From NCBI RefSeq assembly GCF_000504165.1, contig NZ_KI632507.1, positions 124,286 through 188,285 of the forward strand: DNA of 64,000 bases, in the 5' to 3' direction. A program made the position numbers and the translations under genes. This DNA comes from Bacillus sp. FJAT-14578 (GTDB lineage: Bacteria; Bacillota; Bacilli; Bacillales; Bacillaceae_H). Positions 16,956 through 24,809 of this stretch are shown piece by piece. Every line of letters begins with the position of its first letter. Position 1 is the first letter of the stretch. The notes under the pieces are model-generated. The model was not told where the DNA came from. It did not search any database and saw only the letters and a program-made list of their open reading frames with translations.

Positions 16956-18392
16956 ATGTCAGCTAGTAATGACAATAATGATGCACGAATTGAAAACGAT
17001 TTCCTAGGGGCGAAAGAAGTACCAAAAGATGCGTATTATGGCATCCAAACTTTGCGTGCGGTCGAAAATTTTCCGATTACAGGCTACCGGATTCACGAAT
17101 CGTTAATTAAAGCGATGGCGATGGTAAAAAAATCCGCAGCTTTAGCAAACATGGATGTGAAGCGCTTATACGAGGGGATAGGGCATGCCATTATCAAGGC
17201 AGCGGATGAAATTATCCAGGGAAGGTGGCATGAGCAGTTCATCGTCGATCCCATTCAAGGCGGTGCGGGTACTTCCATGAACATGAATGCAAACGAAGTG
17301 ATTGCCAACCGTGCCCTTGAATTACTTGGTCATGAAAAAGGGACCTATAAGCATTTAAGTCCAAACAGTCATGTAAATATGTCCCAATCAACGAACGATG
17401 TGTTCCCAACGGCCATTCATCTTGCAACTCTTACTTCCATTGAAAGCTTATTACATACGATGCAAGACATGCTGGATGTTCTGAAGAAAAAATCACAGCA
17501 ATTTGATCATGTAATCAAAATGGGACGAACCCATCTCCAAGATGCAGTGCCCATCCGTCTTGGTCAAGAGTTTGAAGCATACAGCCGTGTAGTAGAGCGT
17601 GATATAAAACGCATTCAGCAATCACGCCAGCATTTATATGAAGTAAACATGGGAGCAACAGCGGTTGGAACAGGGTTAAATGCCGATCCCGGCTATATTA
17701 AAAATGTAGTCAAGCATTTAGCGGACATTAGCGGCCTGCCGCTTGTTGGAGCAGAGCATCTTGTGGATGCGACACAGAATACCGACGCATATACAGAAGT
17801 GTCGGCAGCACTAAAAGTATGTGCCATGAATATGTCTAAAATCGCCAATGACCTCCGTTTAATGGCATCGGGACCGAGAGCCGGACTCGCTGAAATTACG
17901 TTACCGGCTCGCCAGCCGGGCTCATCGATTATGCCGGGAAAAGTAAACCCTGTCATGCCGGAGATGATTAACCAAGTAGCTTTCCAAGTCATCGGCAACG
18001 ACCATACCATTTGTCTCGCTTCCGAAGCGGGACAGCTTGAATTAAACGTGATGGAGCCGGTGCTTGTCTTTAACTTGCTTCAATCCATCAGCATCATGAA
18101 CAATGGATTCCGTGTCTTTACGGACCATTGTCTCACAGGCATTGAGGCAAATGAAAAACAATTGAAGGAATATGTGGACAAGAGTGTCGGAATCATCACG
18201 GCCGTTAATCCCCACATCGGATATGAGGTGGCAGCGCGTATTGCCAGGGAAGCAATCTTAAAGGGGAAACCCGTTCGAGAGTTATGCTTACAATATGATG
18301 TATTAACAGAAGAAGAGCTTGATCTTATTTTAAACCCTTATGAGATGACTAAACCTGGTATTGCGGGTGCCTCTCTTTTTGATAGAGAATGA
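16956..18392 (+). CDS. aspA: Aspartate ammonia-lyase
   Basis: A 478-residue member of the aspartase/fumarase superfamily, deaminating L-aspartate to fumarate. The catalytic SS loop and superfamily signature GSSIMPGKVNPVMPE is at residues 322-336, with GGAGTSMNMNANEV (102-115) and SQSTNDVFPTA (143-153) forming the rest of the active site. It is closer to aspartase than to class II fumarase by the GxGTSMNMNANEV and NAD-independent layout. Aspartate is the end product of ectoine breakdown, so the gene links that pathway to the citric acid cycle. ATG 16956 follows AGGGGGG; the gap from eutB is 155 bp. Confidence 0.9.
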   Translation: MSASNDNNDARIENDFLGAKEVPKDAYYGIQTLRAVENFPITGYRIHESLIKAMAMVKKSAALANMDVKRLYEGIGHAIIKAADEIIQGRWHEQFIVDPIQGGAGTSMNMNANEVIANRALELLGHEKGTYKHLSPNSHVNMSQSTNDVFPTAIHLATLTSIESLLHTMQDMLDVLKKKSQQFDHVIKMGRTHLQDAVPIRLGQEFEAYSRVVERDIKRIQQSRQHLYEVNMGATAVGTGLNADPGYIKNVVKHLADISGLPLVGAEHLVDATQNTDAYTEVSAALKVCAMNMSKIANDLRLMASGPRAGLAEITLPARQPGSSIMPGKVNPVMPEMINQVAFQVIGNDHTICLASEAGQLELNVMEPVLVFNLLQSISIMNNGFRVFTDHCLTGIEANEKQLKEYVDKSVGIITAVNPHIGYEVAARIAREAILKGKPVRELCLQYDVLTEEELDLILNPYEMTKPGIAGASLFDRE

Positions 18393-18574
18393 ATAATTTT
18401 TTACGATCGGTGAAGGATGAAGAAACCCTCTCCTCGTATGCATCATCTGACTTTTTGTTTTCGTTAACATTATCTGAATATAGCGAAAATAGTAGACGAT
18501 ATCCATTTTTTGTGTTTTGCTATATATAGTAGTATTTTTATAGTTTGAATTTTTAACGGTCGAGGGGGGGCAAC

Positions 18575-20284
18575 ATGAGGTTAACAATAGGGGACGTTTT
18601 AAAATTCGATGTGATGAAAAATGCAAGGGTGAGAACAGGGAAGCAGTTACTAAATGAGCGACATGTTCAATGGATTTCTGCGATGGAAATGCCTGTCGAA
18701 AATTTTGTTCGCAAAAATGAGGTTGTATTGAGTACGGCTATTGGATGCGGTCATGACCTCGAATTATTTAAACAATTTGTACAAGACATTGCTGAATCAG
18801 AAGCGTCAGCGCTTATGATTGCTTTAGGGCGTTATGTATATGATATTCCAAGAGAAGTAATTGAATTAGCGGAGAAGAAAAGCTTGGTGATTATCGAAAT
18901 TCCATGGGAAGTCCGCTTTGCCGATATCATTGAAGATGTCATGAGGGAATTAAACGGTATTGATTATAAAGAACGAGAAAAATCAGAGAAAGTACAGCAG
19001 GAGCTTTTAAAGTTAATTTTAAAAGAGACCGATCTCAGCCATATTTCCAAGTTTATCGAAAGGCATGTTGGATGCCCGATTGTGATTACAGATCGGACGG
19101 GAACGATTCAAGAAAAGAGCAGTCATAATGCAGACTTGGCAGAGAAATGGAAAGACTATGTGATACAGGGAATCATCCCGTCAAGAAAGGCAGTAACGCT
19201 AACGCATGATCCGATGTTTCAAAAATTTCAAATTATTGAACTGGAAGATCGATTCATGCTCCAGCTGCCGGTGCTGCAAGTATTAGGGGATGCACAAGGT
19301 TATTTATTTGCGCTATTGCCCCCGGATACATCTGCAGAATCATTTTTAACACAATATCGGGTCAATGTATTGGAGCATTCAGCGACAACGATAGCTCTTT
19401 GGCTTTCACGTAAAAATGCCATTGAGGATACAAAAATGCGCCTTCGCAGTGATTTTGTACAGGAGCTGGCGAAAGGAGAGTTTCTTTCTTGGGATCAGGC
19501 AAATTCAAGAGCGAAATTGCTGGGGTATAATATCAAGCTTCCTTATATTTGTATTGTCGGTTTTCCGGAAAACTTAAAAACTCTTTTTCGAAAAAGGAAA
19601 CAAGATGATGACTCGTTTGAGCATTGGCTTGACAATATGATTCGCTATATTGAAGAGGAAATTTTCTATGCGGCGCAATCTTTGAAAAGAGAAGTCATGA
19701 TGACATATCAGGGAGAAAAGTTGATGATCTTCCTTGAAATTTCGGTAGATAAGAGCAATGAGAACGCTGCCAACTTTTTGGATCTTGTGGAACGGCGCTT
19801 AATCAACCTGCTCCCGGAAGTCGTCATATCTTGGGGAATCGGAAATTACCGTGAAGGTGTCGATGGGTTTAGAGAAAGCTATCAAAACGCAGAAGTCGCT
19901 TTAAATATCGGCAGGCGAAAAAAAGGAAGCGGGCATCGCATGATGTTTGAAAATACGCGTGTGGACCGGGTGCTCTTAAGTCTTGCGCAAAACAATGATA
20001 TGAAAGAAGTCATCATGTCAACGATTGAACCGTTGGTCGAATATGATGATCAGCGCAATATGGATTTAATCGGTACGTTTAGTGCGTACAATCAATGTCA
20101 TGGAAACGTAAGCCAAACAGCACGGTCATTGAACTTGCATAGACAATCTTTGCTGTACCGTTTAAGAAAAATTGAATCATTGACAGGACTATCTCTCATT
20201 GATCCGGATGATTTGTTTTTATTGGATTTAAGTATTAAGACGTGGAAAATGGGTTTATCTGAAGAAATAGTCAAACAAAGATAG
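18575..20284 (+). CDS. PucR family transcriptional regulator
   Basis: A 569-residue regulator with an N-terminal PucR domain (about residues 8-125, LTIGDVLKFDVMKNARV through IIEIPWEVRFADII), a central GAF/GGDEF-like CdaR region (about 150-440) and a C-terminal PucR-type helix-turn-helix (HGNVSQTARSLNLHRQSLLYRLRKIESLTG). Such proteins activate nitrogen-compound catabolism. It lies between aspartase and pdxS on the same strand, so it is a likely regulator of the ectoine or amino acid genes here. ATG 18575 follows GAGGGGGG. The effector is unknown. Confidence 0.88.
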   Translation: MRLTIGDVLKFDVMKNARVRTGKQLLNERHVQWISAMEMPVENFVRKNEVVLSTAIGCGHDLELFKQFVQDIAESEASALMIALGRYVYDIPREVIELAEKKSLVIIEIPWEVRFADIIEDVMRELNGIDYKEREKSEKVQQELLKLILKETDLSHISKFIERHVGCPIVITDRTGTIQEKSSHNADLAEKWKDYVIQGIIPSRKAVTLTHDPMFQKFQIIELEDRFMLQLPVLQVLGDAQGYLFALLPPDTSAESFLTQYRVNVLEHSATTIALWLSRKNAIEDTKMRLRSDFVQELAKGEFLSWDQANSRAKLLGYNIKLPYICIVGFPENLKTLFRKRKQDDDSFEHWLDNMIRYIEEEIFYAAQSLKREVMMTYQGEKLMIFLEISVDKSNENAANFLDLVERRLINLLPEVVISWGIGNYREGVDGFRESYQNAEVALNIGRRKKGSGHRMMFENTRVDRVLLSLAQNNDMKEVIMSTIEPLVEYDDQRNMDLIGTFSAYNQCHGNVSQTARSLNLHRQSLLYRLRKIESLTGLSLIDPDDLFLLDLSIKTWKMGLSEEIVKQR

Positions 20285-20305
20285 AAAAATTGGAGGAAGA
20301 AACTG

Positions 20306-21190
20306 ATGAATAATGTAGGAACAGATGTGGTAAAACGTGGAATGGCAGAAATGCAAAAAGGCGGCGTTATCATGGACGTTGTCAATGCGGAACAGGCGAA
20401 AATTGCAGAAGAAGCGGGTGCGGTAGCTGTTATGGCTCTTGAACGTGTGCCGGCGGATATTCGGGCTGCGGGCGGAGTAGCTCGTATGGCAGATCCAACG
20501 ATTGTGGAGGAAGTGGTCAATGCAGTTTCCATTCCGGTTATGGCGAAGGCGCGTATCGGACATATTGTGGAAGCGCGCGTCTTAGAAGCGCTTGGGGTCG
20601 ATTATATTGATGAAAGTGAAGTGCTGACACCTGCGGATGAAGAATATCATCTTGATAAACGGAAATACATAGTGCCGTTCGTATGCGGTGCCCGCAATCT
20701 TGGGGAAGCGCTTCGCCGTGTCGGTGAAGGGGCATCCATGCTTCGGACAAAAGGAGAACCGGGCACAGGGAATGTTGTCGAGGCAGTCCGTCATATGCGC
20801 CTTATTCAAGCGCAAATTCGCAAAGTTGCGAGTATGAGTGAAGATGAATTGATGACAGAAGCGAAAAATTTGCAGGCACCATTTGAGCTTTTATTACAAA
20901 TAAAACAATCCGGTCGTCTACCTGTTGTGAACTTTGCTGCAGGCGGGATCGCAACTCCGGCTGATGCCGCATTGATGATGGAGCTTGGGTCTGATGGTGT
21001 CTTCGTCGGTTCGGGAATCTTCAAATCGGAAAACCCTGAAAAATATGCGAAAGCCATCGTGGAAGCAACAACTCATTACCAAGATTATGAGCTCATTGCC
21101 CATCTTTCAAAAGGTCTTGGAACGGCCATGAAAGGGATTGAGATCTCCACATTGGACAGCACTCAACGCATGCAGGAGCGCGGCTGGTAA
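20306..21190 (+). CDS. pdxS: Pyridoxal 5'-phosphate synthase, lyase subunit PdxS (stand-alone)
   Basis: A 294-residue (beta/alpha)8 enzyme that builds PLP from ribose 5-phosphate, glyceraldehyde 3-phosphate and ammonia. The signatures PVMAKARIGHIVEARVLEAL, RTKGEPGTGNVVEAVRHMR and GSDGVFVGSGIF are all intact. The usual partner glutaminase pdxT does not follow; the next gene is on the other strand. The protein may use the PdxT made from a second pdxST locus or free ammonia. Its position 22 bp after the PucR gene, in an operon with a PLP-dependent dehydratase and near a second PLP enzyme, suggests a dedicated cofactor supply. Confidence 0.92.
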   Translation: MNNVGTDVVKRGMAEMQKGGVIMDVVNAEQAKIAEEAGAVAVMALERVPADIRAAGGVARMADPTIVEEVVNAVSIPVMAKARIGHIVEARVLEALGVDYIDESEVLTPADEEYHLDKRKYIVPFVCGARNLGEALRRVGEGASMLRTKGEPGTGNVVEAVRHMRLIQAQIRKVASMSEDELMTEAKNLQAPFELLLQIKQSGRLPVVNFAAGGIATPADAALMMELGSDGVFVGSGIFKSENPEKYAKAIVEATTHYQDYELIAHLSKGLGTAMKGIEISTLDSTQRMQERGW

Positions 21191-21202
21191 TTTTATATCC
21201 AT

Positions 21203-21249
21203 CTAGAAACGTGGACATGGTCAAATCGTGACCATGTCCATGTTTCTAG
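21203..21249. repeat. 21-bp near-perfect hairpin after pdxS (CATGG family, copy 2)
   Basis: 21203-21223 pairs with 21229-21249 with a single G-U pair, loop AATCG. It carries CTAGAAAC outer and GGACATGGTC inner parts. It lies between two genes that end toward each other, so it may stop both, but it has no T tract. Confidence 0.6.
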
Positions 21250-21382
21250 TAAGCGGATGAGGAAGAATTTAAGGTTAGGTAAACAGAAGGGGCTTCGTAT
21301 AGGAGGCACCTTCTTCAGTTTATAAGTATTTTTTTAGTCTAATATCTTCACTATTTACACCAGAACCTCATTTTTATATTTA

Positions 21383-22780
21383 TTAACTAGCAAGTAATTT
21401 TACAATCACTCTAGTTCCTTCATCCGGCTTACTATGAACCTCAATCATTCCTTCGTGGACCTCTACAATCCATTTGCATAAAGACAACCCCAATCCGGTT
21501 CCTCCTTGACTTCTTGATCGGGAATCGTCCACACGATAAAATCGCTGAAAAATAAAAGGCAAATGTTCCTCTGGAATGCCGATTCCATAATCAATTACTT
21601 CAATATGAATGAATTTTTCTTTACGGCATGCTTTAATTTCCACCGTTCCACCTTCTGGGGTGTATTTAAGCGCATTTTCTATCAAGTTAATAAATAATCT
21701 TCGCAAGAGATCTTTATCCCCGTATAAAGTGAATGGATCAGGTATTTGAATATGCAATTCAATCTGTTTTTTCAGGACTAATGATAATAAATGATTCTTT
21801 ATAGATTGGAATAAGAGCATTCCGTCCACTGTTTTTCGATCTATCTGATTTGAATTAGAGGTATTTCTCGATAAATATAAGAATTTTTCTACCATATCAG
21901 ATAAATAGATGACTTCATCTAAAACCGCATGTAGGACACGTTTATATTCCGCTTCTGATCTATTTTTAATTAAAGCAACATCCAGTTCTCCTCGTATAAT
22001 CGTTAAAGAAGTGCGAAGTTCATGAGAGACATCGGAAGTAAACTGCTGAATTTGAGTAAAAGAGGTTTCTAATCGATCAATCATATGATTAAGAGTTTTA
22101 GATAAGCTCTGCAATTCATCGTCCGGCCCTTCAATAGGCAGCCTGTCATGCAAATTTGTGGCCGTAATGTTATTTGTAGCGGTAATAATTTTCTGAATCG
22201 GCTGCAGTGTTTTTCTTGAAATAATCCATCCCATCACGATTGAAATTCCTACGAATGCAAAATTGCAGATGATAATAATGTTCCGCAACTGATCGATGGC
22301 AAAATGCCGTATCCTGTCATATGTAGCAACCGTAATTTTGTATGTTAATTTATTTTGTGATATCTGTGGCAGGGACATCGCACGAAGTGGTATTCCATTT
22401 AGCTCGGGATCCCAGCTAAAGATACTTTCGTCAATCTGTTTCAAAGTTCCTGAGGCGTTGAGGCGTTGACCGTACAGATTTTGTGAAGCTGCGATGACTT
22501 TGCCCTGGTCGTTTTCGATTTGCCAGTATATTTCTTCTTTTTTAACTCCTGCTGAAACAGGCAACCCATTCATATAATGTTCGATTTCGGAAGGTGGATA
22601 CCCTTGCTCAATAAAATAGGCAATCGTGCCTCCCTCTATGGCCAGCATCGAATCTACTTTGTTGGTTAACATATCAGAAAATGTAAGATATAAGAATGCG
22701 CTAAATAGGAATAAAATGAACATCAGCATAATCGAATGCCAAATCGCAATTCTCCATCCGATACTTTTTAAAAATTTCAT
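21383..22780 (-). CDS. Sensor histidine kinase of the Fur-marked locus
   Basis: A 465-residue kinase with membrane segments at about 12-34 and 168-190, an extracellular sensor loop between them, a HAMP domain, the phosphorylated histidine in DVSHELRTSLTIIRGEL and ATPase boxes NALKYTPEGG and GTGLGLSLCKWIVE. It pairs with the response regulator six bases upstream. The family resembles CusS/ArlS-like OmpR-class kinases, many of which sense metals or redox stress, but no specific ligand motif is visible. Its regulator gene is preceded by a Fur box shared with the divergent DoxX gene region. Confidence 0.88.
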   Translation of the reverse strand: MKFLKSIGWRIAIWHSIMLMFILFLFSAFLYLTFSDMLTNKVDSMLAIEGGTIAYFIEQGYPPSEIEHYMNGLPVSAGVKKEEIYWQIENDQGKVIAASQNLYGQRLNASGTLKQIDESIFSWDPELNGIPLRAMSLPQISQNKLTYKITVATYDRIRHFAIDQLRNIIIICNFAFVGISIVMGWIISRKTLQPIQKIITATNNITATNLHDRLPIEGPDDELQSLSKTLNHMIDRLETSFTQIQQFTSDVSHELRTSLTIIRGELDVALIKNRSEAEYKRVLHAVLDEVIYLSDMVEKFLYLSRNTSNSNQIDRKTVDGMLLFQSIKNHLLSLVLKKQIELHIQIPDPFTLYGDKDLLRRLFINLIENALKYTPEGGTVEIKACRKEKFIHIEVIDYGIGIPEEHLPFIFQRFYRVDDSRSRSQGGTGLGLSLCKWIVEVHEGMIEVHSKPDEGTRVIVKLLAS

Positions 22781-22786
22781 GATGGC

Positions 22787-23461
22787 TTATTCTTCTCCTT
22801 TGATCATATAACCTACACTATAAACTGTTTGGATAAGTTTTAAATCAAAGTTTTTATCGATCTTATTCCTTAAGTAATTAATATAGACATCCACCACATT
22901 CGTTCCTATATTATAAGCATCCATCCACACACGCTCTAGAATCAAGGTTCGAGACAAAGCCTTGCCGGCATTTCTCATCATAAATTCCAAAATGGCATAT
23001 TCCTTATTGGAAAGGAAAATATGGAGATCCCCTCGTATCACTTCTCTCGTGGAAGGATCCAACATCAGATCGGCTACTTGTAAAAAAGGTGATGCCTTTT
23101 CTTGATTTCGTCTTAACAGGCTCCGTATACGTGCTAATAACTCCGTAAAAGCAAATGGCTTTGTCATATAATCATCTGCCCCTAAATCGAGTCCCTCGAC
23201 TTTATCTACCACCGAATCTTTAGCACTGAGAATAAGAATAGGAACATTTTTTCCATTCAATCTTAGTTCCTTAATTAATCGCATCCCATTCTTTTTCGGA
23301 ATCATAAGGTCGACAATGATAAGGTCATAATCTTCTGCATAAGCAAGCTCAGAAGCCATTTCGCCATCGTTCGCTACATCTACAACATAGTGGTGTTCTT
23401 TTAATCCTTGCGATATAAAACGTGCTACTTTTGTCTCGTCTTCAACCAATAGTAACCGCAT
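22787..23461 (-). CDS. OmpR/PhoB-family response regulator of the Fur-marked locus
   Basis: A 224-residue response regulator with an N-terminal receiver domain (DE pair in VEDETKVA, phosphorylated D in DLIIVDLMIPKK, K in YMTKPF) and a C-terminal winged helix (NVVDVYINYLRNKIDK). The start is placed at 23461 (MRLLLVEDE), because GGGGG precedes it; a longer frame to 23488 adds nine residues with no site. It is co-transcribed with the kinase. The palindromic Fur box at 23491-23525 lies directly upstream. Confidence 0.9.
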   Translation of the reverse strand: MRLLLVEDETKVARFISQGLKEHHYVVDVANDGEMASELAYAEDYDLIIVDLMIPKKNGMRLIKELRLNGKNVPILILSAKDSVVDKVEGLDLGADDYMTKPFAFTELLARIRSLLRRNQEKASPFLQVADLMLDPSTREVIRGDLHIFLSNKEYAILEFMMRNAGKALSRTLILERVWMDAYNIGTNVVDVYINYLRNKIDKNFDLKLIQTVYSVGYMIKGEE

Positions 23462-23490
23462 CCCATTTCCCCCGACAAATTTACTCATTT

Positions 23491-23525
23491 AACAACTCGA
23501 TAATGATTATCATTATCGAGTTGTT
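23491..23525. promoter_or_regulatory. Fur box inside a 35-bp palindrome, upstream of the response regulator
   Basis: The core GATAATGATTATCATTATC (23499-23517) equals the classical 19-bp Fur consensus except for the central position. It is flanked by AACAACTC and its complement, giving a 35-bp palindrome that is perfect apart from its central base. It ends 30 bp before the regulator start, a normal place for iron-dependent repression. Confidence 0.88.
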
Positions 23526-23784
23526 AATAATATCTTAGATGAACACTTTTATTTGGTCAATCGTGTAATAATTTCCATTGAAAAAACAACTTACACAAAC
23601 TCTTCTTCTTTAGATAGCATGTTCATTTCCTCTTGAAATTCATGATGTAAAAAGATAAATAACTCTATTAGTAATCAGGGGAGATTACCTCTTGAATAGC
23701 GGAGTGAAATATTAAATTTTTTTAATTTTGTTTTAAATAGTTTTTAAGTTTTTTTTTGTAATATAACGACATCTTACAAATTAA

Positions 23785-23799
23785 TGATAATGATTATCA
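23785..23799. promoter_or_regulatory. Perfect 7-1-7 Fur box upstream of the DoxX-like gene
   Basis: TGATAATGATTATCA matches the Bacillus subtilis Fur consensus TGATAATNATTATCA exactly. It lies about 40 bp before the ATG at 23841. Upstream DNA to 23530 is AT-rich and holds no gene. Confidence 0.9.
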
Positions 23800-23840
23800 T
23801 TTTTAACTTTGCTCGTTCTATAAATATTCAGGAGGAATTT

Positions 23841-24614
23841 ATGATGCAAAATGAAGTAGTTGTCGAGAATGTATTACATTCTACAAATCAAAATTACCTT
23901 AAGAAACATGTCTTTCAGTTTTTAGTTGTTTTAATGCGTATTCTCTTTGGGATAGGGTGGCTTTTAGCGGGAGCAACGAAGATTTTAGGTGAAGGAGGTT
24001 CTTCAGGACATTCATGGTTTGCTCAACCTGGAGTATTGCTTAGTGATTATTTAATGAAAGCATTAGATAAACCCAATGTACCAGATTTTTATAAATTTTT
24101 CATTGAAGAGGCAGCTATTAAACAAGTGATGGTTTTAAATTATACCATTCCTACCGTTCAGGTGGTGGTCGGTTTGTTTCTCATCGTAGGGTTTATGACA
24201 CTTCCATCCATTCTGACTTGTCTCTTTATGCATATTAATTTTCTTCTTTCAGGTAATATCAATGTAATGAGCCTTACCCTTTATACAAGCGCATTTGGTT
24301 TGTTACTAAGTGGAAGACAAATGTATCGTTTAAGCTTGGATCAATATTTCAAGTTAGATCATTTATTGAACTTAACTATTAACAAATCTAGAGATTTTAC
24401 GATTCCTAGATTAAAAGAAATCATACCGCAAGATGATCTTAAGACACTTTTACAAGACGGTATTAACGAAATTGCGAGTTCCGTTGAAAAAGCTCATGCA
24501 TCTCAAAATGAGCGGATCGAACAATTTATCACTTATGTTCAAGAAACTTACTATCATGAAAATAGTCATGTTGAAAAAGAAAATCATGTAAAGTCATTAA
24601 TCCGTCAAAAATAA
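23841..24614 (+). CDS. DoxX-like integral membrane protein
   Basis: A 257-residue protein with four or so membrane segments (about residues 19-38, 92-112, 115-135 and 140-160) followed by a charged cytoplasmic tail of about 90 residues. The helix with RILFGIGWLLAGATKIL is the typical first segment of DoxX/DoxD-like proteins, the small subunit of thiosulfate:quinone oxidoreductase and relatives. Start at 23841 behind AGGAGG; ATG 23844 is equally possible. The longer frame from 23784 begins inside the Fur box and is unlikely. It is the first gene of an iron-regulated set with two lipoproteins, so a role in membrane redox chemistry is plausible but unproven. Confidence 0.7.
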   Translation: MMQNEVVVENVLHSTNQNYLKKHVFQFLVVLMRILFGIGWLLAGATKILGEGGSSGHSWFAQPGVLLSDYLMKALDKPNVPDFYKFFIEEAAIKQVMVLNYTIPTVQVVVGLFLIVGFMTLPSILTCLFMHINFLLSGNINVMSLTLYTSAFGLLLSGRQMYRLSLDQYFKLDHLLNLTINKSRDFTIPRLKEIIPQDDLKTLLQDGINEIASSVEKAHASQNERIEQFITYVQETYYHENSHVEKENHVKSLIRQK

Positions 24615-24716
24615 CATCATTTACCATATTCTAGCCTCTTTTTAGAGGAGCTAGATGAAATACATATGTGCAGGTTGAATGACATTGAATGTGTAAATTA
24701 ACCTATATTTTTAATT

Positions 24717-24735
24717 GATAATAATTGTTATTATC
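24717..24735. promoter_or_regulatory. Third Fur-like box, upstream of the large lipoprotein
   Basis: GATAATAATTGTTATTATC is a near-perfect inverted repeat (with TTAATT flanks) matching the 19-bp Fur consensus at about 15 positions. It is 75 bp before the ATG at 24810, implying separate iron control of the lipoprotein genes. Confidence 0.75.
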
Positions 24736-24809
24736 AATTAAGAGCAGGTGTAGAAATCATAATTAATATCAGTTATAGAATGATGAATGAAGGGAAGGAA
24801 CGAATTATA

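Noticed and set aside
20098..20532. Minus-strand open frame of 144 codons across the PucR/pdxS junction
   Set aside because: It is a shadow of the conserved pdxS and PucR coding frames; composition is typical of antisense translation.
23784..23840. N-terminal extension of the DoxX-like gene starting at ATG 23784
   Set aside because: The extension would be translated from within the Fur box and lacks a ribosome site; AGGAGG just before 23841 marks the true start.
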